A stretch of 64,000 bases of DNA. Source: Falsiphaeobacter marinintestinus (GTDB taxonomy: Bacteria > Pseudomonadota > Alphaproteobacteria > Rhodobacterales > Rhodobacteraceae). Below, piece by piece: positions 38,002-46,374 of this stretch. Location of the stretch: positions 1-64,000 of the forward strand of contig NZ_VOGO01000005.1 in assembly GCF_007923355.1 (NCBI RefSeq), given 5' to 3'. Positions within the stretch are counted from its first letter, which is position 1; the number at the start of each line of letters is the position of its first letter. A program made the position numbers and the translations under genes. The notes beneath the pieces were generated by a model, which ran no database searches, was not told the origin of the DNA, and worked only from the letters and a program-made list of their open reading frames with translations.

Positions 38002-38565
38002 TCAGCTGTTGAACGGCATGTTGAAATGCTTCAACAGCGCCTTGGCTTCGGCATCGTTGTCCGCCGTGGTGGTGATCACGATGTCCATGCCCCAGTTCTC
38101 GTCAACCTTGTCGAAGTCGATCTCGGGGAACACGATGTGTTCCTTCAAGCCCATGGCATAGTTGCCACGGCCATCAAACGACTTGCCCGACACGCCGCGA
38201 AAGTCACGGATACGGGGCATCGCGATGGTGATCAGACGATCAAGGAATTCGTACATGCGGTCACCACGAAGGGTCACTTTCGCACCCATCGGCATGTCCT
38301 CACGAACGCGGAAACCAGCAATCGACTTCTTGGCTACGGTTGTCAGGGCCTTCTGGCCTGCAATCACAGACAGGTCGGCCTGGGCTGACTTGGCTTTCTT
38401 CGAGTCACGGACAGCAGCTGCACCGCAACCGATGTTCAGAACGATCTTGTCCAGACGCGGGGTCTGCATGTCGTTCTTATAGCCGAACTCTTCCTTCATC
38501 GCGGCACGGATGGTTGTGTTGTACACATCCTTGAGACGCGGGGTATAGGCTGCAGTATCAAGCAT
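38002..38565 (-). CDS. rplE: 50S ribosomal protein L5
   Basis: The 187-residue 5S-rRNA-binding protein: begins [17 protein letters not shown] and contains [11 protein letters not shown] and [28 protein letters not shown]. Its start overlaps the end of rplX by 8 bases. Confidence 0.97.
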   Translation of the reverse strand: MLDTAAYTPRLKDVYNTTIRAAMKEEFGYKNDMQTPRLDKIVLNIGCGAAAVRDSKKAKSAQADLSVIAGQKALTTVAKKSIAGFRVREDMPMGAKVTLRGDRMYEFLDRLITIAMPRIRDFRGVSGKSFDGRGNYAMGLKEHIVFPEIDFDKVDENWGMDIVITTTADNDAEAKALLKHFNMPFNS

Positions 38566-38869
38566 CGATCACGTCCCCCGTGGTCTTGGCAAAACGAACC
38601 TTCTTGTCACCTTCCATACGGAAGCCGACGCGGGTTGCTTTGCCGTTCGCGTCCACCAGAGCCAGGTTGCTCAGCTGGATCGGCATGGCCTTGGGCAGGC
38701 GACCGCCCTGGCTTGTCTGGGTCTGACGGGTGGCGCGGATGGCAATGTTGATGCCTTCGACCACGGCTTTGCCGGACTTGGGATCAACAGAGGTGATGTT
38801 ACCCTCTTTGCCCTTGTCCTTGCCGGTCAGCACGACGACCTTGTCGCCCTTGCGGAGTTTAGCAGCCAT
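38558..38869 (-). CDS. rplX: 50S ribosomal protein L24
   Basis: The 103-residue assembly-initiator protein with the KOW motif ([20 protein letters not shown]) at the N-terminus. It overlaps rplN by one base and rplE by 8 bases. Confidence 0.97.
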   Translation of the reverse strand: MAAKLRKGDKVVVLTGKDKGKEGNITSVDPKSGKAVVEGINIAIRATRQTQTSQGGRLPKAMPIQLSNLALVDANGKATRVGFRMEGDKKVRFAKTTGDVIDA

Positions 38870-39237
38870 TACAGCACCTCCGGCGCAAGCGAGATGATCT
38901 TCATGAAGCTTTTGGCGCGCAGCTCACGAACAACCGGGCCAAAGATACGTGTACCTACGGGCTCCATGTTGTTGTTCAGGATAACGGCGGCGTTGCGATC
39001 AAAACGGATCGCGGTGCCATCGTCGCGGCGAACTTCTTTTGCGGTGCGTACGACGACGGCCTTGCGGACGTCACCTTTCTTCACGCGGCCGCGTGGAATG
39101 GCTTCCTTCACCGAGACGACAATGATGTCGCCTACAGAGGCGTATTTACGCTTGGAACCACCCAGGACCTTGATGCACTGAACTCGGCGTGCGCCGGAGT
39201 TGTCAGCGACATCCAGATTGGTCTGCATCTGGATCAT
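38869..39237 (-). CDS. rplN: 50S ribosomal protein L14
   Basis: The 122-residue protein: [19 protein letters not shown] at the start, then [19 protein letters not shown], and ends [12 protein letters not shown]. Full length. Confidence 0.97.
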   Translation of the reverse strand: MIQMQTNLDVADNSGARRVQCIKVLGGSKRKYASVGDIIVVSVKEAIPRGRVKKGDVRKAVVVRTAKEVRRDDGTAIRFDRNAAVILNNNMEPVGTRIFGPVVRELRAKSFMKIISLAPEVL

Positions 39238-39313
39238 GTGGTTTCTCCCGACCTGTGGGGGCTGGTCTTGTTCTATCCCCCAGGGTTTCGATCAAACTAA
39301 AAGGTCTTTTGGC

Positions 39314-39544
39314 TTACGCCTCCAGAACCTCCCAGCGTTTCGTTTTCGATTTCGGCGCGCATTCGATGATGCGGACTGAGTCGCCGACCTTGAAAGCGTT
39401 CTTTTCATCGTGAGCCCGGTACTTCTTGGACTTACGAATGGTCTTCTTCAGAACCGGGTGTGTGAAACGACGTTCCACTGACACGGTTACAGTTTGTGCG
39501 TTGGCGTCCGAAGTTACGGTGCCTTGGAGAATACGTTTGGGCAT
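39314..39544 (-). CDS. rpsQ: 30S ribosomal protein S17
   Basis: The 76-residue protein begins [19 protein letters not shown] and shows [19 protein letters not shown], typical S17. It is 14 bases after rpmC. Confidence 0.97.
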   Translation of the reverse strand: MPKRILQGTVTSDANAQTVTVSVERRFTHPVLKKTIRKSKKYRAHDEKNAFKVGDSVRIIECAPKSKTKRWEVLEA

Positions 39545-39558
39545 CTGTCAGGCTCCTC

Positions 39559-39759
39559 TTACTCGGCTGCTGTCTTGGCTTTTTCATTCAGCACGGTTTT
39601 GACCCGCGCCACATCCCGCTTCACCGTACGCATGCGCGCGGTGTTTTCCATCTGGCCGGTGGCCTGCTGGAAGCGAAGATTGAAAGCTTCTTTCTTGAGT
39701 CCCGCCAGATCCTCACGGAGCTGATCGGGCGTCTTATCACGCAATTCTTGGGCGTTCAT
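39559..39759 (-). CDS. rpmC: 50S ribosomal protein L29
   Basis: A 66-residue two-helix protein at the exit tunnel: [20 protein letters not shown] and [19 protein letters not shown]. It is first of its block; its usual neighbour rplP is 6.6 kb upstream, behind an accessory island. A promoter candidate and a small leader ORF precede it. Confidence 0.97.
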   Translation of the reverse strand: MNAQELRDKTPDQLREDLAGLKKEAFNLRFQQATGQMENTARMRTVKRDVARVKTVLNEKAKTAAE

Positions 39760-39804
39760 CGCCTTTTCCTTTTCTCAAAACACCAGAAAGCCCCGATTAT
39801 CGGG

Positions 39805-39837
39805 TCACCTTTGACCTGGTGGATGAATGATTGACAT
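39805..39837 (-). CDS. Possible 10-residue leader peptide upstream of rpmC
   Basis: ATG at 39837, reading MSIIHPPGQR then TGA, with GGAAGG six bases before the ATG. A CCCGAT/ATCGGG stem follows between it and rpmC. It could be a translational leader; it could also be chance. Nothing supports a product beyond the good ribosome-binding site. Confidence 0.25.
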   Translation of the reverse strand: MSIIHPPGQR

Positions 39838-39875
39838 GCGAATCCTTCCGTCAGGAGGAATCCGCAGGATGACGC

Positions 39876-39904
39876 TCTCTACGGGTGTTTCACTGCTGTG
39901 ACAA
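39876..39904 (-). promoter_or_regulatory. Promoter candidate for the rpmC-to-rpmD block
   Basis: TTGTCA (39904-39899) and TAGAGA (39881-39876), spacer 17 bases, about 115 bases upstream of rpmC. A second weaker pair (TTGCAA at 39937-39942 with TAGAAC) lies just upstream. Confidence 0.4.
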
Positions 39905-39974
39905 GAACAAAGTTCTAGGCCGAACGCTCTGCAACTTTGCAAGTAGAATCATTGCTTATTGAAAAATGACGTCA

Positions 39975-41270
39975 CTACTCGCTGTAGATGTGCTTCTTCA
40001 CACTAACCGCACAGTCATTGCGTTGCTTGCTGCCACAGGTCGCGTTCAGACGGGATATCAACATAGTGACCAGATTTGCCCGAATGTCAGACTGCTCAAT
40101 ATCCAGTTTATCTGACAGAAGCTTGAATAGACGCTTGTGCTGGAGTGGACCGTTTACGCTGTACATCATAGATCGCTTGAGCTTGTTTGATAGCAAGCGC
40201 TTTCCCTCCTCGCTCATCTGGTCGGGAAGTTTATAGCTGCTGCCATCAAAACTCAAATGTGCTTCCCTGACATAGGACGGCACAAATTTACCAAAAGGTC
40301 CTCCTTTTTCGCAAGCAACAATCGAAATTAGAACTGCAAACTGAAACATTCCATCTTTCAAATCTTTGTCGCGATAAGCGAACACCGTGAAATCAATGGC
40401 AGATTTGTAATCGGTCTCTGGAACGCTGTCTGGTTTGGTCAAGTCTTCAACCGGCTTTGATATCTCCGCAATGTACTTGTCGCTTCCTTCACTAACGCCC
40501 CCGCCAACAAATACTTCGACGGCTTTCACATCCCATTGGTCAGAATTTAGTTTCCATGTGTCGGCGGAACTCAAATATTCTTTTCGACTGACATCAAACT
40601 GTGTCCCAGACACGTGCTTCCGTCCACATGGCAGAGACAGTCGGCTTGCATATCCTTCATAAACTTCCCAACGAGGGATCGTTCGGTCTTTAACACGAGT
40701 CAGCATGCCTTGGCGTTCGAGTTGCTCAAAGCGGTCTTCTCGATAAAAATACGCCAATTCATCGCCATTTTGGAGATGAATAACGCCGCCAGTCTCCGCC
40801 ACAATTCTAAATGAATGTCCGACACCAATTTCTTCCCGCTCGGCCGGTTTACAGAATTTCGACGTGCACGCGTTGTGAGCATGGTGTACAACCACTTCGT
40901 GAGTCTCACGGCTTCCAAAGTTACTTGTAGACAAATCGCTTCGCCATACGGAAACCGGCAAACCGGTTTGAGTGCGACCGGTGAGGAAATCGGATCCGAT
41001 TCTTGCGTTTTGGGGCGTTGCTGGAAAAAAGATGGTCATGCCTGGCAAAAAAGTAAGAACACGCGCCGGTTCTTTCTCCGCCCCACGGTACGATTGCTTT
41101 CCTCGGACCGGGTTTGGCTGGAAGCCGGACAGCGGGTACGTGCCTCTCTTCACCCACTTTGCCACAGGCGTCGGAACTTGCCCGTGTACCTGACCTGCGG
41201 TTAGGACCAAAGCGCCCATAGTAAACACTGCGGTAATTAAAGCCATATTTCGAAACAGGTGCGTCATCAT
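39975..41270 (-). CDS. Secreted protein of unknown function
   Basis: I do not recognise a family. The 431-residue protein has an N-terminal signal-like segment (about residues 5-30: MALITAVFTMGALVLTAGQVHG, interrupted by few charges) and a soluble remainder. Six cysteines lie in the mature part (in NACTSKFC, LPCGRK, VACEK, and ATCGSKQRNDC), suggesting disulfides in the periplasm. The C-terminal 100 residues are Lys/Ser-rich and helical looking. The first ATG overlaps the upstream stop (ATGA), so it is translationally coupled to the membrane protein gene. The DNA is AT-richer by eye than its neighbours, suggesting transfer. No enzyme motif found. Confidence 0.6.
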   Translation of the reverse strand: MMTHLFRNMALITAVFTMGALVLTAGQVHGQVPTPVAKWVKRGTYPLSGFQPNPVRGKQSYRGAEKEPARVLTFLPGMTIFFPATPQNARIGSDFLTGRTQTGLPVSVWRSDLSTSNFGSRETHEVVVHHAHNACTSKFCKPAEREEIGVGHSFRIVAETGGVIHLQNGDELAYFYREDRFEQLERQGMLTRVKDRTIPRWEVYEGYASRLSLPCGRKHVSGTQFDVSRKEYLSSADTWKLNSDQWDVKAVEVFVGGGVSEGSDKYIAEISKPVEDLTKPDSVPETDYKSAIDFTVFAYRDKDLKDGMFQFAVLISIVACEKGGPFGKFVPSYVREAHLSFDGSSYKLPDQMSEEGKRLLSNKLKRSMMYSVNGPLQHKRLFKLLSDKLDIEQSDIRANLVTMLISRLNATCGSKQRNDCAVSVKKHIYSE

Positions 41271-41797
41271 TGGTACCTCGAAGACAGGTCAATTATGGAT
41301 ACGCGAAACTCGCGAGCCAGTTCTTTGCCAGCTGCCTGAAAATCCTCTCTAGTCGCACTAGAAGGCCCAATATCAGCCATCTGTCCAAGGACAGCTTGGA
41401 ACTTGGTTAGAGTTGCCAAGTCGCTGTTCAATACACCTTCTAGCAGTTTCTGCGCCAATAACACGTCACGCTGAAAGGTTCGAAAATTATTGCCGCACTC
41501 ACTTTCCTGTGCGATCGAAAAGGTGAAAACACACTCATATCCATCGGCATATCCATTTTGCAGTAAGTGAATTACCTTAGTTGTTTCCTGGTTTCGAAAT
41601 TCCTGCAACGCGCGGCGCTTCTCACCCCGCTCAATCGCCCTCTCTGCCCAATCGACCAAAAATAGCGCTAAAACGCCGATGACCAAAGCCGAAACCACCG
41701 CTTTGACGGCGGACATAACAATTTCCTGAACCAAGGTGTCCGCACCGGTAGTCCAGAAGCTTTTATCAAAGATCGTCTTAAAGTTTACATCGGACAT
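41267..41797 (-). CDS. Single-pass membrane protein of unknown function
   Basis: I do not recognise a family. The 176-residue protein has a 20-residue cytosolic/periplasmic start, one clear membrane segment (about residues 30-48, AVVSALVIGVLALFLVDWAE), then a charged helix (ERAIERGEKRRALQEF) and a soluble C-terminal part of about 110 residues with two cysteines (YECVF, ESECG). The ATG at 41797 (MSDVNFKT) is chosen because GAGG lies 7 bases upstream; an upstream in-frame ATG adds nine residues. It is translationally coupled to the secreted protein gene, so the two may work together at the membrane. Confidence 0.65.
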   Translation of the reverse strand: MSDVNFKTIFDKSFWTTGADTLVQEIVMSAVKAVVSALVIGVLALFLVDWAERAIERGEKRRALQEFRNQETTKVIHLLQNGYADGYECVFTFSIAQESECGNNFRTFQRDVLLAQKLLEGVLNSDLATLTKFQAVLGQMADIGPSSATREDFQAAGKELAREFRVSIIDLSSRYQ

Positions 41798-42226
41798 AGA
41801 GTCCTCACGAGCAGCTATTAGCACCTTCCGAGTCCAACACTCGGCTCCAAAATCAAAAAAACCTAAAATTCATTTCCTAAAACTGTCATGAACATACAAA
41901 ATGCTCAGTTTTCTTCAAATGCTATCCATCAGCATCTCTGCACAGCGGGGTTGCATTCACCAGCAACGGCGGGAGACAGCAAAACCTCGCCACTCCAAGC
42001 AGAGAAACAGATACATGCCAATATATAGACCCGAATCATGATGCCCTCCAAATTAACGACGTAAAAATAGCAAAGAATTGATCAAATGTAAACTTTCGAT
42101 AGCACGACCCTACAAACTGCGGCCAATTGACGGTAAATGGGCACCGGCGCTATCCACTGCATGGTGACACACTAAGCCAATGGTCTTCCACCACTTAGCA
42201 ATAGCAAAACACTCTCAGTCTTTCGG
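41798..42226. other. AT-rich intergenic region upstream of the two-gene cassette
   Basis: About 430 bases, AT-richer by eye than the surrounding ribosomal genes, including a small hairpin CCGAGT/ACTCGG near 41828-41843. No gene, tRNA or clear promoter could be supported. It may carry the cassette promoter and one edge of a transferred segment. Confidence 0.45.
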
Positions 42227-42964
42227 TTATTGTCCAGTGGTTTTCTGAACGGTCGCGTTCTGAAACACCAGCTTTGAGCGCATGTCCCGCGCGATGCCGG
42301 CTTCTACCACAGACATGGTTGCGGGGCTGGTTTCGCGCAAACGCTCAAGCTTGGGCCGTTCGATCCGCCAGACGCGGGCGTCGGTTTGAAGTGTTGCCGA
42401 CGCAATGGCCCTGCCGTCCCCCATCAGGGACATCTCGCCAATATAATGCCCGTCTTCGACAACGCGCACGATCCGGTCATGGGCCTCGACCCGCACCTTG
42501 CCACTGGCCACATAGGTCAGGAAGTCGGGCGTGTGCCCGTCGACTGTCAGAACTGTGCCTGCGGCCAGATCCTCCCAGCGTCCGCGATCCAGAAACCGCC
42601 GGGCGGGCCCCGGAGACAAGCCGGTCAGCAGATCCGCGCGAAACCGGTCTTCTTCGTCCGAAAAAGTCGCCCGCCGATCATTGCGCCACAACAGGAACAA
42701 TTCGCCAAGGTTCACCATCACCAGTAGCGCCTGCCAGAACACGCCCACCGGGTTGCCAAGCCAGAAATAATCAAAAGCGATACCAGCCAGCGCCGAGGCA
42801 ATCACGAACAGCCGCAGCCACAGCATACGGCGCATCAGCATGGACAGCACCAGCAGCAGGTAAGACAGGTGACCGGCCCAGTCGTCGGTAATGAAACTCA
42901 GATCCAAAATGTGGCCCACCTGGAAAATGCCCGGTTTGCAAAACTGTGCCCGGCTAACGCCCAC
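42227..42964 (-). CDS. Membrane protein with cyclic-nucleotide-binding domain
   Basis: Up to 245 residues. Three hydrophobic segments (about 30-105) precede a cNMP-binding fold with a GKVRVEAHDRIVRVVEDG strand pair and the phosphate-binding cassette-like GEMSLMGDGRAIASATLQTD. It resembles Popeye-like/cNMP-domain membrane proteins in bacteria. The start is uncertain: the ATG at 42964 has a poor ribosome site, and a GTG (VGHILDL) or TTG further in, behind AGGTGGG, would fit better. Function unknown; cyclic-nucleotide sensing at the membrane is an inference. Confidence 0.65.
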   Translation of the reverse strand: MGVSRAQFCKPGIFQVGHILDLSFITDDWAGHLSYLLLVLSMLMRRMLWLRLFVIASALAGIAFDYFWLGNPVGVFWQALLVMVNLGELFLLWRNDRRATFSDEEDRFRADLLTGLSPGPARRFLDRGRWEDLAAGTVLTVDGHTPDFLTYVASGKVRVEAHDRIVRVVEDGHYIGEMSLMGDGRAIASATLQTDARVWRIERPKLERLRETSPATMSVVEAGIARDMRSKLVFQNATVQKTTGQ

Positions 42965-43046
42965 ATAAAACCCGGAGCGGCAGGACAGGCTTGGCCGAAA
43001 TCCCGGCCAGAGACGGAAAGCTTAAAGGATAGGGTCAAAACGCACA

Positions 43047-43073
43047 ACGCGGCCCTGTTACCAGAGCCGCGCT
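43047..43073 (-). terminator. Terminator after the cold-shock gene
   Basis: Minus-strand arms GCGCGGCTCT and AGGGCCGCGT form a 10-bp stem with two imperfections and a 6-base loop; GTGCGTTTTG follows. It lies 22 bases after the cold-shock gene. Confidence 0.65.
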
Positions 43074-43095
43074 GCAAAATCACATCAGATCAGGC

Positions 43096-43302
43096 TTATG
43101 CCAGAGCGATGTTCGACGCCGATTCGCGACCGTCACGGCCTGCTTCGATGTCAAAGGTCACTTTCTGGTTGTCGGCCAGGCCGGTCAGACCGGAACGCTC
43201 AACAGCCGAGATGTGCACAAACACGTCTTTGCTGCCGCCGTCGGGCGCGATAAAACCAAAACCTTTAGTTGTGTTGAACCATTTTACGGTGCCAGTAGCC
43301 AT
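43096..43302 (-). CDS. Cold-shock protein (CspA family)
   Basis: A 68-residue single OB-fold RNA chaperone: MATGTVKWFNTTKGFGFIAPDGG with the RNP1 KGFGFI and RNP2 VFVHISAV, GLADNQKVTFDIEAGRDGRESA. The start is the ATG at 43302; the frame extends upstream without protein-like content. The 200-base region upstream with a promoter candidate near 43430 (TTGCAA, then about 17-19 bases to GATATGAA) would give a long 5' leader, as in cold-regulated csp genes. Confidence 0.95.
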   Translation of the reverse strand: MATGTVKWFNTTKGFGFIAPDGGSKDVFVHISAVERSGLTGLADNQKVTFDIEAGRDGRESASNIALA

Positions 43303-43517
43303 ATCCGTAGTCTCCAAATTGATCGTTGCCCGCATAAGTGCGGCAACCCGGCGTAGCAAGTCTGGATCGAAAGACTGTAAGCCGAAGATCGGGAGACAGT
43401 GGTCGAAAAAGAAAAACGTTAGCAAAGTTCATATCGGGGCAACCGCGCCACTTTGCAAGTGTTTTTTGCCAAATTATTTGGCACGACGCGACTCGGACAA
43501 GGCCGATCAGGCCGCAT

Positions 43518-44138
43518 TCAGGTCCAGCTATAGTTGAAACTGACGCTGATCCGGTCGTCTTCAGCCATGTTCATCGGCACCTCGTGGCGCAACCAGCTTT
43601 CCCAGAGCAACACGTCGCCGACTTTGGGTTTCATATAGATGAACGGCTTCAGATCGCGGCGTGCGTCCGCGCGCCGCGCCGGAGAGGCCATCATCCGCGC
43701 CGACCGGGGATCTTCCAGTTTCAGCGCGCTGGCCCCGTCGGGCATGGCGACATACGTCGTGCCGGAAATCACCGAATGCGGGTGGATATGGCTGGCATGC
43801 ATGCCGCCTTCCGGCAGGATATTGATCCACAGATCTTCCAGCTTCAGGGCACGCCCGTCCAGATCAAACTCCAGATCTTCGGCAAAGGCGGCCACGTGCT
43901 GATCAAGCACCTTGACCAGATCGGCAAAGATCGGAAACCGCCAGGGCAAATCGGTCAGCGATGCGTATGAGGTGTAACCGGGATAGCCGTTTTTCTCCGA
44001 CCAGTCCTGCCCAGCCTCGTCATCCTCGGCGATAACCAGACAAGAGTTCTCCATCTCGCCCGCGTCGATCTTCGGGGCGAATTCGGACAGCGGCGCGCGG
44101 TACAGCCGGGTGACGAAAAGAGATTCGATATGTGCCAT
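43518..44138 (-). CDS. Putative 2OG-Fe(II) oxygenase, TIGR02466-type family
   Basis: A 206-residue protein. It has an early LFVTRLYRAPL, a central HASHIHPHSVISGTTYVAM carrying the iron-binding His pattern and a late LLWESWLRHEVPMN with RISVSFNYSW, the second histidine and 2-oxoglutarate-type arginine region of double-stranded beta-helix oxygenases. The ATG at 44138 (MAHIESLF) is preferred over a longer frame. Substrate unknown. Confidence 0.75.
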   Translation of the reverse strand: MAHIESLFVTRLYRAPLSEFAPKIDAGEMENSCLVIAEDDEAGQDWSEKNGYPGYTSYASLTDLPWRFPIFADLVKVLDQHVAAFAEDLEFDLDGRALKLEDLWINILPEGGMHASHIHPHSVISGTTYVAMPDGASALKLEDPRSARMMASPARRADARRDLKPFIYMKPKVGDVLLWESWLRHEVPMNMAEDDRISVSFNYSWT

Positions 44139-44184
44139 GCCCCGCGTCATATCGCGACACGGCGCATGACGACAGGGCAACGTC

Positions 44185-44207
44185 GAGATTATTCGACGAA
44201 TAATCTC
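44185..44207. repeat. 23-bp perfect palindrome, copy 1
   Basis: GAGATTATTCG (44185-44195), one central A, and CGAATAATCTC (44197-44207). It lies 45 bases downstream of the acyl-CoA thioesterase gene stop and 47 before the oxygenase start. The same palindrome recurs at 46331-46353 with a T at the centre (the same site on the other strand). Confidence 0.85.
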
Positions 44208-44251
44208 AGGCGACTAGCCGATAGTCCCGGAATTGACCTCAAACGCGGACC

Positions 44252-44695
44252 CTAGTCAGCTGCGCCAGGTTCGCTTTGTTTGTCCTCTACCAGACAGGCC
44301 AACAACGCCGCCCGAACATCGTCTGGCCAAGGGATCGAACAATGTTTGTCCAGATCGCTTGCCGCCAGCACCTGTGTGCTGGACCAGCGCTTTTCGCCCT
44401 TGCAACTGATGTCATGGTGGATGGTCATCGAAGATCGACCGACCTTCAATACGGTCAGTTCAAAATCCAGTTCCTCGCCAAAGAACGACGGGCTGGAAAA
44501 GTCGCTTGAGATATGTACGGTCGGCGTGCCCCAGCGGTCTTCCCAGATGATCTTGTGCCAGGGAAACCCCAGATGCAGCCAGAATTCTTCATTCACGCCG
44601 TTCAGGATGTTCAGATAAGACGGGAAATAGGCGGTGCCCGAGATATCGCAATCGCCGAAGTTCAGCATTCTCTTGGTCTTGAACGGAGTTTCCAA
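44252..44695 (-). CDS. Acyl-CoA thioesterase (4HBT hot-dog family)
   Basis: A 147-residue hot-dog enzyme resembling YbgC/4-hydroxybenzoyl-CoA thioesterases: LNFGDCDISGTAYFPSYLN carries the catalytic Asp followed by the His/Tyr-like block, and VGRSSMTIHHDI the conserved inner strands. Function probably hydrolysis of an acyl-CoA. Its TAG stop is followed by GGTCCGCG, the same 14-base junction seen after rarA. Confidence 0.8.
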   Translation of the reverse strand: METPFKTKRMLNFGDCDISGTAYFPSYLNILNGVNEEFWLHLGFPWHKIIWEDRWGTPTVHISSDFSSPSFFGEELDFELTVLKVGRSSMTIHHDISCKGEKRWSSTQVLAASDLDKHCSIPWPDDVRAALLACLVEDKQSEPGAAD

Positions 44696-44836
44696 GTCTG
44701 AGGTCCTTTGTTGTTATCCTGCGCGGGCCGGAATGGCAGGACCGGTTTTAGCCAAATCGACGCCCGGATGACAGGATTGTTTCAGGCTTGCGATCCGCTA
44801 AGCTTGACCGAAGCTGTTTCGCTCTGGGGAAGTCGC

Positions 44837-45691
44837 ATGTTCCGAGCCGTTTTTGCCGTGTTTCTGTTGGTGGCTCCTGCCCTTGCGCAGGAGCATCGGC
44901 CTTTTGCCACTTTTGTCGGGGCCAGCGAGGCGGTGCTGAATGATCCCCATGATCTGGCAATCGGGCCGGATGGCAACCTGTACATCGCAGACAAATTTGC
45001 CAATCGGGTTGTTGTCATGGACCCCGACACGCTCGAAATCATGGCCACCATCGGCGATGGCGATCTGAGCGGCGCACATGACGTGTCCTTTGGCCCAGAC
45101 GGGCGGATGTACGTTGCCGTGACCGGGTTCAGCGCGGTTGCGGTTTATGACATGTCAACGGACGTGCCGACGAACGACGGCGCCGTCGCACCGTTTCCCG
45201 GAACCGAAGGGGTTTTGGCCCATTCCAACGGCAATCTGTACGTGATGGCGTCGGGAACCGGGCGGCTCTATTCCGTGCAGGGTGATCAGATCGAAGCCCT
45301 GGCCACCGGGATGCCAGGGGCGCATGACGTCGCCGAAGCACCGGATGGAACCATATGGGTGGCCGACAACTTCCAGCGGCGCCTGGTCCAGTTCACGCCC
45401 GATCTGGAACAGATCCGGGTGCTGGACGGTCCGCAATACGGATTCATCGGTCCGCGCTATATGGATATCGATCCCGACGGGGTTCTATATGTGGCCGATC
45501 AAAACGCGCATCGGGTGCTCAAGATCGACCCCTTTGGTGGCAAGGTTCTGGGTGTGATCGGGACCGGGCAACCGGGTATCGGACCCGGGCTGCTGGATGA
45601 TCCCGAAGGTGTGGCGATCAAAGGCGCCGCGTATTTCTTTGCCGACAGCGACAACAACCGGATCGTGAAATACATGGTGGTCCTAAACTAG
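44837..45691 (+). CDS. Secreted NHL/beta-propeller protein
   Basis: A 284-residue protein with a signal peptide (MFRAVFAVFLLVAPALAQ). The rest is built of repeated blades, for example DPHDLAIGPDGNLYIADKFANRVVVMD, HDVSFGPDGRMYVAV, HDVAEAPDGTIWVADNFQRRLVQF and MDIDPDGVLYVADQNAHRVLKI, about six NHL-type units, an SMP-30/NHL-like propeller. The ATG at 44837 has GGGGAAG upstream. Ligand or enzyme role unknown. It lies convergent with rpiB. Confidence 0.8.
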   Translation: MFRAVFAVFLLVAPALAQEHRPFATFVGASEAVLNDPHDLAIGPDGNLYIADKFANRVVVMDPDTLEIMATIGDGDLSGAHDVSFGPDGRMYVAVTGFSAVAVYDMSTDVPTNDGAVAPFPGTEGVLAHSNGNLYVMASGTGRLYSVQGDQIEALATGMPGAHDVAEAPDGTIWVADNFQRRLVQFTPDLEQIRVLDGPQYGFIGPRYMDIDPDGVLYVADQNAHRVLKIDPFGGKVLGVIGTGQPGIGPGLLDDPEGVAIKGAAYFFADSDNNRIVKYMVVLN

Positions 45692-45714
45692 GTTTTGCCA
45701 CCTGGCAGACCCCG

Positions 45715-46164
45715 TCAGCCTTCCAGCGCGTTAATCATCTCAACCCGCGTCGCATGCCGCCCGCCTTCGAAATCGGCTGTCAGAAATGCGTCCACGATAT
45801 CCAGCGCCAGCCCTTCGCCCACGACGCGCTCACCGATCGAAAGCATGTTCGCATCATTGTGCTGGCGGATCATGCGCGCCGAGAATGTGTCGGCGCACAC
45901 GCCACAGCGGATGCCCTTCACCTTGTTCGCGGACATCATGATGCCCTGACCAGTCCCGCACAGGATGATGCCCAACCGGCAATCGCCCGACGCGACCCGC
46001 AAAGCGGCGGCTTCGCCGTGCTTGGGGTAATGCGTGCTTTCCGGCGTGGTCGGTCCAATGTCGACAACCTCCCATCCAAGGGCCGCGATATGCGCGGCAA
46101 TGGCCTGCCTGAGATCAATGGCGGCGTGATCGCTGGAAAGAACGATGCGGTTGGTGGCTGTCAT
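45715..46164 (-). CDS. rpiB: Ribose-5-phosphate isomerase B
   Basis: Interconverts ribose-5-phosphate and ribulose-5-phosphate. The 149-residue protein has LSSDHAAIDLR at the start, GIILCGTGQGIMMSANKVKGIR with the active cysteine/threonine loop, and DTFSARMIRQHNDANMLSIGERV. It uses the ATG at 46164. It lies upstream of the rplP block, within the island. Confidence 0.93.
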   Translation of the reverse strand: MTATNRIVLSSDHAAIDLRQAIAAHIAALGWEVVDIGPTTPESTHYPKHGEAAALRVASGDCRLGIILCGTGQGIMMSANKVKGIRCGVCADTFSARMIRQHNDANMLSIGERVVGEGLALDIVDAFLTADFEGGRHATRVEMINALEG

Positions 46165-46279
46165 GAAGATAAGGTCCTGTTGTCCGCGCAATAGCTTCGA
46201 TTGTGCCGACGTCTAGCCGACAAACCGCATGGTGTGAATAGACACGCAAGGCTGCCAACACTCTGCCGCAATGAAAGAA

Positions 46280-46303
46280 CCCCCGCCGGTTTCCCGACGG
46301 GGG
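46280..46303 (-). terminator. Terminator of the rplB-to-rplP block
   Basis: CCCCCGCCGG (46280-46289) and CCGACGGGGG (46294-46303), one mismatch, 4-base loop, followed on minus by TTCTTTC. It lies 71 bases after the rplP stop and separates it from the island. Confidence 0.8.
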
Positions 46304-46330
46304 CGCTCGTTTTTTCTCAATGCGCGGCCC

Positions 46331-46353
46331 GAGATTATTCGTCGAATAATCTC
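46331..46353. repeat. 23-bp perfect palindrome, copy 2
   Basis: GAGATTATTCG, central T, CGAATAATCTC; 21 bases after the rplP stop, just ahead of the terminator at 46280-46303. Identical to the copy at 44185-44207 read on the opposite strand. Confidence 0.85.
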
Positions 46354-46374
46354 CACACCGAACCGTGCGAAGAC

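Noticed and set aside
41828-41843. CCGAGT/ACTCGG hairpin upstream of the cassette
   Set aside because: Only six base pairs and no tail; not enough to call a terminator or operator.
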